Shown here: positions 22,131 to 33,860 of the stretch, in pieces | Layout of the letters: the number at the start of each line of letters is the position of its first letter | Position numbering within the stretch: position 1 is the first letter of the stretch | The notes under the pieces: generated by a model | Told to the model about the DNA's origin: nothing | What the model saw: the letters and a program-made list of their open reading frames with translations, nothing else | Databases searched by the model: none | Source: Zhengitettix transpicula | Taxonomy: Eukaryota; Arthropoda; Insecta; Orthoptera; Tetrigidae | DNA: 64,000 nucleotides | Assembly: GCA_037074705.1 (NCBI GenBank) | Contig: CM073590.1 | Span: 42,121,895-42,185,894, forward strand | Reading direction: 5' to 3' | Made by a program: the position numbers and the translations under genes

Positions 22131-23908
22131 GGCAGCGGGAAGTTATGCGACGAGTGTAAAATGTAAAAGGGTCAAGCTTACATCAACCACCACTTAGTCT
22201 CATCCTGATCCCTTCAGCTGGGAGCTGTTTCTCGCCGCTCGTATCCCGACGATAGAATAAGTTGGCAACAAGTCGTTTCCCGATGTTTCGATGCTGGTGC
22301 TCGCTTATGTTTACAGTGTGTGTGTGTTTGTGTTTGCGATCGGCTGTAATTCTGCCATAGAATTGAATTTAGAATCGCAGATTCAACCAGGAATCTTTGA
22401 CAAACGATTGAATAAATACTTATTGCGAATTAATTAAACAAATTGAACTGACTTCACAATCATTAATCTGAATGGTTGAAATCCTGCAAAGAGTTCTCTA
22501 TGGCGTTTTTTTTTTCAAATTAGGCACACCTCAAATTTTAATTTATTCAACTTTCTCCTCCAATCATAGATTCCATTTCCATCGATTTACTCATGTTTCC
22601 CCACAGACTACGCATTTACAAATTTTCAAATTTAGCCTCTCATCTAGGCTTAGATTTTAAATTGTATTATTTTCCCATCTGGCTGTTTATCTGTATTACT
22701 GGTGTCTGGTTGTACAGACACTTCACTAATCCGCCTGTGTGATCTATGCTTCCTCCCGACTCCAAGATGCCGACACCACCTGCACCCAAGTTCGCTGAGT
22801 AGTCTGACCATAATTATTCCTGCTTATCCCTTTTGCTTACCAGAGTACACTTCTTAAATAGGGCGCTGTGAATGCATAAATCAGAAATATTATACTAGTT
22901 CCAGATTATATTCGCAAATTCGTAATTTCTCGTTTTTTGGGGTTTACATTTGCAGTTTCTTTCGCAATTTTTACAGGTTTAACATTAGTTCCTAATAAGA
23001 TCTACATTTTACGACAGTTGCATGGTTGTAAATTTGAAGAAGTCGGGGGACTAATTCCTATTGATAGGTTCAATTATTTTTTGCCTCGTTTATTTATTTC
23101 TATAATTGTTTTGCTTCTTGAATTTAACCTCCTCAGGTTGCTCAAAATTTACTCTTCATTATGTTTAAATAAAATAGTATTAATTAGCCAGTTTGTTACA
23201 ATCCGTAAATTCCTTACCGGTATTTATATTTTGAATTATAATTCAATTATGTTGGAATGTCATTAATTTCTGTTAACAACCATTTTCGTATCATAGACAT
23301 ACAATCGTCTGCGCTGTTACATAACACTGAAGAGTGTTTGCCATTTGTACAGATTTTGTTGCCGATAAAAGGTAAAGAATTTCCCGTAGCTGTTAGTTCA
23401 AAAGAATACTTTCTACAGAAGATGGAATATTAGGATATCTACACCTAGTTTGTTTTCAGTCTTTTGTGGAGTAATTTTTCTATTTCGTCGTTCACGAAGT
23501 GGTTTTCCCCAGTACAGATTGCTTCTCTGAACTGCCTAAGCTCGGTTAAGCACTTACGATGCCGGTAAACATCTGTCAGGCCTCCTTATGCTACACGTTG
23601 CTCTTATAATGGCGTGAATAAAATAACATCATTCATTGGTGTTTTTTTGGGGGTTAACAATATATTTGTTTTTATTTTCCTATCTGTATTACGCTGAACT
23701 AATCAAATAGTTTTGCCTCCGGGTTTTTTGTGGTTATTTAAATTTATTTGAATCAGGCATTAAATGTTCTCATTTTGTATTCATTTTTTACTGTAAGTAT
23801 TTATTTAAAATTTTAATAGAAGATTTTGTGGCTTAGGTTAGGAATTTCCTGTTCAATTAATATTTTTAGATTTCTCATGTAAACTAATTCAGTTTATACA
23901 TTCATTTT
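22131..23908. other. AT-rich noncoding DNA, no gene seen
   Basis: A short (GT)n-like run lies near 22316-22334. A 109-residue hydrophobic frame at 22937-23266 is the longest open stretch but has no recognisable domain and is AT-driven. Confidence 0.45.

Positions 23909-23957
<49 letters not shown>
23909..23957. repeat. Compound (CA)n(TA)n microsatellite
   Basis: About 12 CA units pass into about 13 TA units, ending at the left edge of a family-1 element. Confidence 0.95.
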
Positions 23958-25000
23958 TAATGCCAATTAATTACGCCTTTAATTGTTTGGACATAAAATT
24001 TGAATTGTTTGATAAATCCATTATAGCTGTCTGATCGAACAAAGCAATAATGAGAGAAGCGAACTCACTTTGCTTTGTCGAAAAGTCAAAAATGGCGTAC
24101 TCGCGCTAAAACTCGAGAGCACTAGGAGTCAGTTGGCAGAAAAACATCGCGAGGAGCAGAACAAGTAATATAATTTGGGCAGAGACTAGACATCGCCAAT
24201 GTATAACTAGTTAAAGTTGTAATTTAATACGAAGAAAACATTCACGCCGCAAGTATTGCAGCGTAAATATTGGAAACTAAGAGCAGTTTAAGTCTACAGC
24301 AAGGAGCTAAAGAAAAGTTAGTTCGCTCCGAAAGAATAAACAGTTAAAATAAATCTTCAAGGAGCTACGTTGCAGTTTAAGGCCAATTCAGTAAAAGACT
24401 AATAAATCTACGAATCATAGGATTCCTGTAAGGCAAGCAGACATCAGATAGCTGACATTCAGGAGGATCATCCGAGTTCCTGGGAGCCTATCAATTTTGA
24501 CTTCAATAGTGTAAAATCTGTGAGGCGACATTTTAGAATCAGTGTATACTTTTGCAATAGTGTACTTCCGAAACCAAAAAGAATGCTGGTACCAGCTGGA
24601 CACTATGTAAGTAAGAAAACCAAAACTAATGATTAATTGTAAACTTTAATTAAAGGATAAAGTCAGATTTCGTTATCTTTTAATTGTCAGAGTTAATTTC
24701 TTTACTTTTGATTTCTTTCTATCGACATATTGTTTAGGTAAATTGTGAACTGTTAGTTAATAAGATTTTTAAATCAATTTGTTATGTCCATTACCAAACC
24801 CAGTAGAGACCCTGAGAGAGAGAAAGATCTCAAATTTTGTTGTAATTATCTTTATTGCCACAAAATAAATAAATATTATGTTTGTTAATTTTTATTATTA
24901 TTTCATTTAATTAACTTAGTCAATGTTTAATTATTACATTTTGGCGCTTCAACGTGAGGCAAATTCATTAAATTAAAAATTAAATTATTATTTATTACAA
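23957..25000 (+). mobile_element. Repeat family 1, copy A
   Basis: Plus-strand copy of about 1.04 kb, with a slightly worn left terminus and right terminus TTTATTACAA before TATATATACATATA. Shared blocks with copy B (30290-31182, opposite strand) run almost end to end: TTGTTTGGACATAAAATTTG, the TCGAACAAAGCAA block, GAATGCTGGTACCA, AGTCAGATTTCGTTA, the core ACCAAACCCAGTAGAGACCC and GAGATCTCAAATTTTG-type text. The motif TTTTGGCGCTTCAACGTGAG lies at 24939-24958. No conserved open frame. Confidence 0.85.
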
Positions 25001-25044
25001 TATATATACATATACACTTCTCTATGTTCTCATTAGAGGGCTAA

Positions 25045-25090
25045 ATATCATCACTTCTTTTGTTCTGTATTGGCTATTTCCCTTATTAGG
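25045..25090 (+). repeat. Penelope-type terminal repeat fragment
   Basis: Text ATATCATCACTTCTTTTGTT, then CTGTATTGGCTATTTC and CTTATTAGG, matches the outer end of the foldback arms (for example 4925-4960). Confidence 0.6.
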
Positions 25091-25766
25091 AATCAATAAA
25101 TATTAAAATATAAACTACACGAGAATCTTTATTGATAAATGGGGTAAGTTCCGTTGCCGATAGATTATAAGCGAAGAATAAATTGGAAATATGTATTTTT
25201 TTATTTCTCTTTGCTTTAATAATTTCTATTTACAGTTTTCTCATTATTCGGAGATTTCGGTCTGTAACATTTTGTTCACTATTTAGAAGTACTCAAATAA
25301 TCATGATCATTTGAAAATGTTTACCATCTCAGTTTAATTCATTCGTTCCCAAATTAGTAGTAGTTTGTTCATTTATTTATAACTGCCTTGGTAAATTCCA
25401 GTGTCAGCGTCTAACAAATGTTATATACAAATACATCCAATTTTTCTTAATATACAGCTGGGTATCTCATAACTTATAAGTAGCCTTGTCTTCTTTCCTA
25501 GTACTGTATATCACTTTTGAAAACTAACAAAAGTTCAGTTTCCAATTAAAATATGTTTACATTCTCCTTCACCATCTACAATGGTCGGCAATCTAAATTA
25601 AAATTAAATCTGAAATGTCAGGCAGTTATAGCAGTATCTTTATTTTTTAAAATTCCTGAAGAATTCCCCGGTACTGAAAGGAAGTGAGGTTTGTCCAACA
25701 GTTACCAAGTCGTAGTCACATTTTATAAACATTATTTATTCGTATTTACCTAAAAGTTTGTAATTG
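25091..25766. other. Noncoding DNA, no gene seen
   Basis: AT-rich; nothing recognisable. Confidence 0.5.
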
Positions 25767-26004
25767 CGTGCGACAAGTACCCAATGCCCGACCTACCTGA
25801 TGCAGGTTTTCTAGGGTTTGTCCTGCATCCCTTTTAGGCGAATGCCGGGTAGGATCCTTAAGTTATATCCCGGCGGCTCTAGTTAACGCTTGGCTACCGT
25901 CCTCTACCTTTCCGCATCTCCCCTTTCAAATACCTTCCTATGTCATTAAAGGGGAGTTGCCTCCATGTACATTACCCTCATGTAGACTGTAACTCTAAAA
26001 AAAA
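25767..26004 (+). repeat. Repeat family 2, copy 3 (5'-truncated)
   Basis: It begins at the CGACAAGTACCCAATGCCCG landmark and runs to the GTAGACTGTAACTCTAAAA end. The 5' half of the family is missing while the A-rich 3' end is kept, as with 5'-truncated retroposed copies. Confidence 0.85.
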
Positions 26005-27692
26005 GTTTCTAATTCGCCCGTTTTGTTGGTATCATCTAAGAAAAAGTCTCAGAAATCGTTCTCTGTGTACATTAAGTTGGCATTTATATATTTTCAAAGT
26101 ATTATCGGAAACATCGTATATGAAGACAAATGTTGCTCCTCAGAGGCTTCTATATTGTGGTATCGAAGTTTCTTGACAATCGTGTTCAGAATTGGAAAAC
26201 ATGTTATCCGGTATTCCGTTGCCTATAATAAAAAAAAATGAGACAATGCAGATGGAAAAAATTATCACTTTTCGAACCGTTTCTGTATGCCTCTGGGGAA
26301 AAAGGATGGATTCGTTTTTCCTGCTGTAACTCTCGTGCAATTTTATGTAATAAGTATGGAAACATTGAATTGTAGTACACATCATTTTTTTCCACGAAAT
26401 AAGTAGTAGTTATTAGCCTGAACGGACAGTTTTTAATAACGTAGTATTGATGAAAGGAATAATTTTACGTTAATGCAACTCCTGGCATACTATATACATT
26501 ATTTCAAGGAAAAAGTTTTCTCTCTAGATTTATCTAGAACTGCTTATTACTATAATTTTAATATTAATGTCTACATTAGTTTCTGATGTTACTGCCATAC
26601 TTGGAAGTAGACACAGAACAGAGAAGAAATTTGAGTTTAAATATACTTAAAGAAAGATAAATGATCGTTATTATAGGAGACTCGAAATTGGACCAAAATT
26701 ACTTTGCGACTGCTATCTCTGGCTTTCTATTCCCGTTTGTGTAATGGAAAATATTTTACGACCCTGCGTCCGCCCAAATGTCTTGCCTAGTAACGAACTT
26801 CCAGTTTCATAAGTGGGAAATAATGTAATGAATTTTCGCTTTGGCATTTAAAATATATGGCTGCATTAAAAAGTTAAACCAATTACCTCTCACAAACTTT
26901 GTTGTTTGCCGAATTATTTCAGCATATCAGGTTAGTCTGTATGGTATCAATAATATTCGATTTTTACAAAAGTTGAATGTTATTTCACTATTTAAGTCGC
27001 CGAGGAAATTAATTATCAGTACTACCAGAATATATTCCTAATTGATTAAGATTTTGAGCTACGAGGTGAATGAAATCATTGCAAGGTTATCAAGCCTCTA
27101 ATAGGTCATGTATTCACTGTCATACAAACATATTTTATTTCTTGTCTGATTCGAAGACACGCGCAAAAACTCTTCTTGACTTATGCATGTACAAGGTAGT
27201 GGTGACGTACGTCCATTCTATTATACAGTGTTGTTAAAACTGCGAAGTTCATTGTTCGAGAACGAATTTCATTAATGAAAAAAAGATAGCTTAAATAACA
27301 AAACATTACGACAGGTGAGAATGATACAGCTTACCGAAAAGTCAATGTTTGTTTTAAAAAAAATTAAAACAATAAATCGAACCACGTGTTCCAGAGTCTG
27401 TTCTACGACTTTACAATCACTGACCAGTCAAGTTATCAATACTCCTTACCTCAATGAGTAACAATATAACTTGTTTAACCAATGTCATATTTTTTTATTA
27501 TTATTTCCCTCTAAAAAATATTTCACTCAAATATTGTCATATTCTCACTTCAGCAAACGGTTGACGTATTAGTAGAGTTTAAAATTTAGCAACAGAAATA
27601 TATAACATTGATATTTAGTTGTCCTAACCATAAATGAAACGATGATTTGCACGATCACAATAACTTTGTGACTACTCTTTATTTCTTACTTC
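26005..27692. other. AT-rich noncoding DNA, no gene seen
   Basis: No supported feature in 1.7 kb. Confidence 0.5.
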
Positions 27693-28335
27693 CTGGGTGC
27701 CGGAGTTGCCCGGGTTGTCATATAATCATAACCCCCGATTTAACTCCAATCTCCGTTACTTTTGTGTTATTTTTATGTAACGCATCTCGCCTCGTATCCC
27801 TAAATGTGCTCCCCTTCCATGCAGAAAGGGGTTGAACTCATTGAACATGTAAAAGTTTCATTCGACGAATATATAGGCCGTTTTAATCTGTTCGAAAAAT
27901 CCCCCCCCCCCATGAAGCCTCTCTACACTGTGGGATAAACAAATAGTTGAATGTCATAATTAAACTCAGCTACATCCATAATCCCGGATTTGACTCGAAT
28001 CTCGCTTGTTTATGCGTTATTTCTATGTAATGCCACTCCACCCCCACCCTTAAGGGTGTTCTCCTTCCAAGCCCGAAAGGGTTTGAAATTATGCACTGAG
28101 AACATTCAGAGAAATATTATGAATTTCATTGACCACGAAAAATATTTATTCGCCACAAATATCGGTCGGTTAAGAAGATTGAAAATTTCTACCTCCGCCC
28201 AGCCCATCCAATTACTAATTAATAATCAGTATTCACCATTGTTTTCTGTATCGGTGACAGGTCGATTTGTAAAAATATTATCTGATTTAGATTCAAAATT
28301 TGATTTAAAATGCTTCATAAAATTTAATCTAAATT
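27693..28335 (+). repeat. Repeat family 3, locus a: leader plus two about 250-bp units
   Basis: It starts with the family leader CTGGGTGCCGGAGTTGCCCG and continues with units marked by CATAA-CCCGATTT-ACTC, TGCGTTATTT-TATGTAA, a CCACCC/CCTTCCA-GC-GAAAGGG block, TGAAATTAT-CAC, AATATTTATTCG-C and TGAAAATTTCTACCTC. The TTATTT landmark recurs at 27766 and 28017. A poly-C run lies at 27901-27910. Confidence 0.75.
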
Positions 28336-28460
28336 AGATTAATATTTTTAGAAAGTAGTAGATTCCATATTTCGGAAGAGCATTTTAAATTTACATATGT
28401 AATATTTTTACATATCTGAGCTACTATGTAAACAATTTACATTTGGAAAAATTATATATA
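28336..28460. other. Short AT-rich spacer
   Basis: It lies between the family-3 locus and family-1 copy I and ends in TATATATA. No feature seen. Confidence 0.5.
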
Positions 28461-28629
28461 TTGTGGTAATTAAAAAGAAACATGTAATTAATTAATGAAT
28501 TAGATTTTGGGACTTGCATTGTCGGCGGCGTAAACATAAGAATTGTGTATAATAATATGGGGCCGATAATTGCTGTGTGAATTGTCGTGAAACATGGCTG
28601 GACGCGCGGAACTTTAGTTTGTGTTGGGA

Positions 28630-28840
28630 ATCGGTGAAGAGAGGAGAACAAATCTAAATAGCTTGAGTGTGGTTCGGGAGCTGAAATGATAAAGTTGTAA
28701 GAGTGTGTGTTAGTAGTCGGTAGAGAGAGGAGAATAAATATGAAAAGCTTGAGTGTGGTTTGGGAGCTTAGATGATAAAGTTGTAAGTTAAGTGTGGTTT
28801 GGGAGCTCAAATGATAAAGTTGTAAGAGTGCGTTTGTGGG
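28630..28840 (+). repeat. Tandem repeat inside copy I
   Basis: Three imperfect units of GAGTGTGGTT(T/C)GGGAGCT followed by A(A/G)ATGATAAAGTTGTAAG. The first two also carry GAGAGGAGAA(C/T)AAAT upstream. Confidence 0.85.
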
Positions 28841-29499
28841 AGTCACTAGGATACAGAGCTGAATGTATTTGTCAGACCTGGAGTGTGTAAGGAGTCGCCA
28901 GTCTGAAGTGTACATTTCGCAATGGTTGTCTGATGTTGCGAGAGACACCAGTTAATTAGGTGCTCAGATATATCAACCTAGTGTGCAGTAAATGTTGAGT
29001 ATGTAATGAGAGAACAGCAAAAAATTAGCGTAGTCCAATATAAATAGCAGGAAGTGTTCTGTGTGGAAATTATAACCACAATTAATTTCAGTGAAACATA
29101 GCTTGTATGTGAAAGTGTTAAACAATAATCGAGTGAGTAGGGGCCCCTCTTTCGCACAGCAAAATGGTAATGTAAATTAAAGAATTTAATATCTGTAAAC
29201 CTAAATGTAAATTATATTTATCTTCAGATTTCAATATTTCATTGATTGTTTAAATTAAGAATTTCTCTCTTTTTAAATTTATAATTGTCTTAACGTTCTT
29301 TATTGGAGGCCCGATAGTCGGCCCTGAAATCAAGTCGTGGCAATTTTTACCAACATGTAACATAATTTCAATGGTGATAATAATTTGTTTTAATAAATTA
29401 ACTTTGTTATATATTTTAAACTCTTTTCATTTAAAATCCAATCATTTTAATTGTTAATTTGCTTATATAAAATCACATTTAATTTTGAATATTACTTTG

Positions 29500-29695
29500 G
29501 TGCCTCAACTTGGGATTTAATTTAAATTAATATTGTATTTACTACATTTTTGGCACCTCAACGTGGGGCAAATTAAATTGAAATTTAATTGTATTTAATC
29601 ATCGATTGTATTTATTAATTTTTTGCTCCAACATGAGGCTTATTTTAATCATTTAATAGTAATTATTACATTTTGGCGCGTCCAACGTGGGGTTT
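29500..29695 (+). repeat. Four degenerate units of a tRNA-Lys primer-binding-site-like motif
   Basis: Units: TGGTGCCTCAACTTGGGA, TGGCACCTCAACGTGGGGC, TTTTGCTCCAACATGAGGC and TGGCGCGTCCAACGTGGGG, spaced about 53, 70 and 54 bp. Two of them follow an ACTACATTTT/ATTACATTTT box. The retroviral tRNA-Lys1,2 primer-binding site is TGGCGCCCAACGTGGGGC; the match is striking but each unit has an extra base. Function is unproven. Confidence 0.65.
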
Positions 29696-29737
29696 GTTTT
29701 GATTAAGAATTAATGCATTTAAGTGTAATTAATACAA

Positions 29738-30236
29738 TATATATGTGTGTGTGTGTCTGTTTTTGCGTATTTATGTTTATATTCAATTTTTTTAAATATC
29801 AGATATTAATATGTTATATATACATTATACAGATTTATGGTACGTCATTTTTGGTACAAAACTATATGTAACTAGCTATCCACTTTATTTAAAACGTTCT
29901 GATTTAAATATCTTCAAAAATAACTTTAAAATATTCCTAGTAAAAACTGTTATTCAATAAATGAATATTTTATAGTGAACTGTAATATTGATACTACAGT
30001 ATTTTGTAACAAAAAATACTTGTTCATTCTTCATGATCATGTATATAATTTGTGTGTGACACTTATAGTTTTATTTTAAGTTGACTTGTTCCTATTTCTA
30101 GGAACATATATGTATGTACTGCAGATTCATGAATTACTACAATTACTATGTTTTTCTGTATCTGTGATTGTAAAAAATCATGATTTAGATTCAAAATTTG
30201 GGAAGTATTTTAAATAATTGGATAGGAAAGAGGGTC

Positions 30237-30245
<9 letters not shown>
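29738..30245. other. AT-rich noncoding DNA with short (GT)n
   Basis: A TATATGTGTGTGTGTGTCTG tract (from 29737) follows copy I. The remainder holds nothing recognisable. Confidence 0.5.

Positions 30246-30290
<45 letters not shown>
30246..30290. repeat. (AT)n microsatellite
   Basis: About 22 AT units, ending at the TTGTAATGAACAA terminus of copy B. Confidence 0.95.
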
Positions 30291-30293
<3 letters not shown>

Positions 30294-31178
30294 AATGAAC
30301 AATCAATTAGTAATTTAATTTTTCACGTTGTGGTAGCTATTTAATGTAATATTTAAATATGATGGGTTCATATTAACGAAAAGCTTATGAACAATTAACA
30401 AACAAAAATATTTATTTTGTTTTGTGGCTTTCAAAAAATAAAAGATAATTACAAACAAAATTTGAGATCTGTTCTCTCAGGACATTTACTGGGTTTGATA
30501 ATGAACACAAAAAAAGATTTAATATCTTATTAACAAAACAGTTTACAATTTACCTAAACAATATGTCGATAGAATGAAAGAAGTTAAAAAGTAAAGAAAT
30601 TAACTTTGATTGACAATTAAAAAGGGAACGAAATCTGACTTTACTCTTTAGCTAATTTTCACATTTATTATAATTAAAATTTGGTTACTCACACATTGTC
30701 CGTTTGGTACCAGCATTCTTTGTTTCCCCTACACAACACGATAAATGCAAATGTTATTTACACAGATTCTAGTTCTCACAGAATTTACACGCTCACCGGC
30801 GAATGGAACGCAGACAAATTTCCGGAGCCTTGGATGAACCTCTTCTTGTCGTTTTCCCCTCTGTGTAAAATTGTTCGAATTTGCCTTATTACTGGAGCTG
30901 ATGATTTGAAGATTCTTTGTAGACTTATACTGTTATTTTTATTGATTTGAAATAGACTGCAAGGTGAAAAATTTGTTATAATGTGCCTCCTTTCCTGGCT
31001 GGCTGTAGACGTAAAACTGACTCAGACTTTCGTGCGCGTAAACGCCATTTCGACTTTTCGACAAAGCAGCCGAGCTCGCTTCTCCATTGTTGCTTTGTTC
31101 GATCAGACCGTTATAATGGATTTATCAAACAATTCAAATTTTATGTCCAAACAATTACTGGCCTAATTAACTATTGCT

Positions 31179-31182
<4 letters not shown>
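30290..31182 (-). mobile_element. Repeat family 1, copy B
   Basis: Minus-strand copy of 0.89 kb with (AT)n on both sides (30246-30290 and 31181-31220). On the minus strand it reads from TTGTAGCAATAGTTAATTAG to ATTGTTCATTACAA. It shares most of its length with copy A, including the core TTATCAAACCCAGTAAATG and AGTCAGATTTCGTTCCC. The motif end is reduced to CAACGTG (30324-30330). It is the best copy for defining both element ends. Confidence 0.85.

Positions 31183-31220
<38 letters not shown>
31181..31220. repeat. (AT)n microsatellite
   Basis: Pure AT run abutting the other end of copy B. Confidence 0.95.
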
Positions 31221-31224
<4 letters not shown>

Positions 31225-32216
31225 AAACACTTAATGTCCAGTCAATTGTATTAACCTAACCTCAAAATTTGGTTCACCGTTAGCATAAATATTTATATTA
31301 TGATTGCAATGTAGAAGTTTGATTATCACAATTATTCCCCATTTGGATACATATAATTTTTTATACTGAAAAGAAATGCTGAAAGTAGCTCAGAAATTTA
31401 AAAAATATATATACGTAAATTTAAAAGGCTCTTCCCAAATAAGAAATTTTTAAATTTGTACCCACTTAGAGAAATACGTTACACTAAGTACAATTAATTA
31501 TCCTTTTAATTTAAATGTAAATGTTCCTAGTTCAGAACAAACTTTCGTACAATAGCTCATTAATATTTAATCGACGAAAATATCGGCCGTTATATATGTT
31601 TAAAAATTTCGTCACCCCCGCCTCACAGGGTGTGCATTTTTTTACGTTCAAGAATAATCACGATACTTTAAGTGTGTAAAAAATACTCATGCACATTTAT
31701 AGTATACAACCATAAGCTTTATGAATATAACCATAGATACTCCAGATAACTTTAAGGAGTTAAAATACTATTTGGTGGATTCTACTGTCTCACGTTGGTA
31801 GCATTGTAAAAGGAAATACGCTAACTCTCTTCAATAGAAGAAATATATTAATTTTGCTCAATATTTTTAATTCTCAACAGTTCTCACTGTTCTAACTCGT
31901 TTGCAATCGAATATGTTCCCTTAATCTTTACACATTTACATTCAAATATGGGAAATGATAATGATATACTCAAATAACAATTTTGTCAAGAATCTCACAT
32001 GAAATAATTCGTCAGTTTTTATGAATAGTACACATAAAATGTTCTTCCCAATCATGCAATATCATTTACATGAATTATCATCACTCACAATTCTGTTATC
32101 CTAACCTGAAATTTTTGTTTAACGTCACACGTTACACACATTTATATTTTATATTTATACCAATTCAAAGAATACGATGCATAAAGAACATTAGTTGTAC
32201 TTTGAATTCAATGTAA
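31221..32216. other. Noncoding DNA with partial internal repeats
   Basis: About 31250-31560 and 32095-32260 share diverged text (CCTAACCT-AAATTT, TTTATATT, AATGTAAATGTTCCTAGTTC), hinting at an old duplication that leads into family 5. A family-3-like scrap (CGACGAAAATATCGGCCGTT) lies at 31572. No gene is seen. Confidence 0.45.
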
Positions 32217-32531
32217 ATGTTCCTAGTTCCGTACATACTTTCGATCGATAGTGCATTAATTTAACAGCTATAAAATACATTGAATTTTATTGGTTTAATA
32301 GCAACAAACATACCATTACATACCTTACGAATAGAATACTGCGTGAAGTATTGCAGGATATAATTGTCACTTAGTCTTCAGACATTACCCCTTGAGTAAT
32401 GCAGGATATAATTGTCCCTCAGTATTCAGACAATACGAAAGATTAAATTGAAGAAATCCTTAGCTAGATTCACAGTGTAAACAAATGGTCGCCATATTGT
32501 TGAGTTAATAAGTCTCTAAAATTAACTTACC
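32217..32531. repeat. Repeat family 5, copy a
   Basis: It matches 35350-35614 in the same orientation: TGTTCCTAGTTCCGTACATA, ACTTTCGA-CGATAGTGCA, TAAAATACATTGAATTTTAT, GACATTAC, ACGAAAGATTAAATTGAAGA and GTAAACAAATGGTCGCCATA. It contains a tandem duplication of about 49 bp (32349-32388 and 32398-32437; GCAGGATATAATTGTC). It ends AAATTAACTTAC, the reverse complement of the splice-donor-like GTAAGTTAATTT. Confidence 0.8.
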
Positions 32532-32800
32532 GGCCTGCGTCACTCATAGGCTGCGACAAATCGCCGTTGTTGTGGCGGTTCTCTGATTTACTTTCTCCTG
32601 CCAAATTATTGGGTGGCGTGAGAGTTTTTGCTGGAGAGCTCCTTTTCGTGGCACGAAGACTGTCTCGCGGTACGCACTCTGCCAGCCGAACATTATTATG
32701 GGGCTGCAGTAAACGTGTAGATATGCTAATTGGGGCTGCTTTGTTGCGTGCTCTGCAGACACTACTTCCTTCGAACTTTGTTAACAACTTTCTTTTACTT
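32532..32800 (-). other. GC-richer exon-like island on the minus strand (unproven)
   Basis: The segment is about half GC in AT-rich surroundings. On the minus strand an 86-codon frame runs to the boundary and a small ATG frame (MSDAGR) sits just before GGCCGGTAAGTTAA, a strong donor-like context at 32530. No upstream acceptor, domain or homologue is recognised; plus-strand frames are equally open. The donor itself lies at the end of family 5, so it may be fortuitous. Confidence 0.2.
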
Positions 32801-32940
32801 AATTTACACTCTCATCCCTTCATGTATGCGTCTTATTCTAGACCGAATATTAATCAGGTATTGTTTTTTTGTTTTCTCCTCTGTCAGTCATTTCGTAATA
32901 CAGTGCCTGCGAGTTTATGAGCCGAATCAGGGATGACACT

Positions 32941-33454
32941 GTGACAGGACAACTGCAACAACCAAGTCTATGCGCCCGCGATCTATAACGATCCTTCTAG
33001 TTTCCAAGTTCACTTTAGCTTTTTGAGGTCAACGTAAAAACTGATCATTCGCCACTGTCGTTTAAAACTCATCGGCACCAAAGAAACCTAGCCAACATTT
33101 GTTGAATTTTTGTGAGACCCTGCTCTGATATTTTCTCCTCTACTTTGTTGATCTGTCCTATTCTTTTCTCTTTGTGTTGTTGTTCGTCTTTAATTTATTT
33201 CTTCTATCTCATTCCTTGAACAGCGAATCCAATTATTTCCTTTTCCTAATCTCTTTCTACATCACCTCCGCTTACAGAGCGGAAGATTTACCAACTTTCC
33301 TACCCGTGTGACCCCAAATCCGGTGCGAATTTCCTCCTGACGCAGGCTCACCTACAACTTTTTTACTAAATCACAATTCTTACATAGCCTAAATTCCGGC
33401 AGTATGGCATATGACACAACGTCCTCGAAAAAATATTGGCAATTAAGTTAAAAG
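32941..33454. other. Noncoding DNA, no gene seen
   Basis: Pyrimidine-rich in 33120-33260; nothing recognised. Confidence 0.45.
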
Positions 33455-33860
33455 TATAAGATGGCGTGTTAGGTGCGCAGTAGAAGAAGGGAGACGATGA
33501 AGAGCAGTATTGTCATTAGATGCGAAGTCCCTCTTGGATCAGCACCACTATCATTCCTAAAAAAAATTATTCATATTCTTACGAACGGGATATACAAACA
33601 ACGGCATGTTTTTTTTTTCCATGCCCTCTATTCATCGCTTAACTGTTACGGAAAATGTGTTTTTACATGTACAATATATCCTTACTGAACATAAAATATT
33701 TTCTTGCTCAAATATTTTTAGAATACCCAGTTGTCGTAACAAAGATTGGTTTTAATTGATCTCTCGCGTATTCCCACTACGATTACAGGGTAGTGGACCG
33801 CTGTGCACCATATCTTACACGAGTTTCTATTTCTTTCCAGCTGTAGAATAATGTTCAAGT
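33455..33860 (+). repeat. Repeat family 4, copy b
   Basis: Partner of 8990-9460. Shared text includes AAAGTATAAGATGGCG-type start, GTTAGGTGCGCAGTAGAAG, GTCCCTCTTGGA, GTCGTAACAAAGATTGGT, CAGGGTAGTGGACCGCTG and TTTCTTTCCAGCTGTA. The long inverted arms found in copy a are absent here, so those arms are not a constant part of the family. Confidence 0.65.

Larger units (their letters stand above)
28461..29737 (+). mobile_element. Repeat family 1, copy I, with internal tandem repeats
   Basis: It is bounded by TTGTGGTAATTA after TATATATA and by GTAATTAATACAATATATAT. At 28630-28840 a unit containing GAGTGTGGTTTGGGAGCT, then ATGATAAAGTTGTAAG, occurs three times. Near the right end the primer-binding-site-like motif occurs about four times, with its CAAC at 29506, 29559, 29629 and 29683. 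A 174-residue minus-strand frame (28424-28948) is produced by the tandem units and is not a gene. Confidence 0.75.

Noticed and set aside
28424..28948. Longest open frame in the window (174 residues, minus strand)
   Set aside because: It runs across the tandem repeat inside family-1 copy I; its repeated peptide segments come from the DNA repeats, and it is not conserved in other copies.
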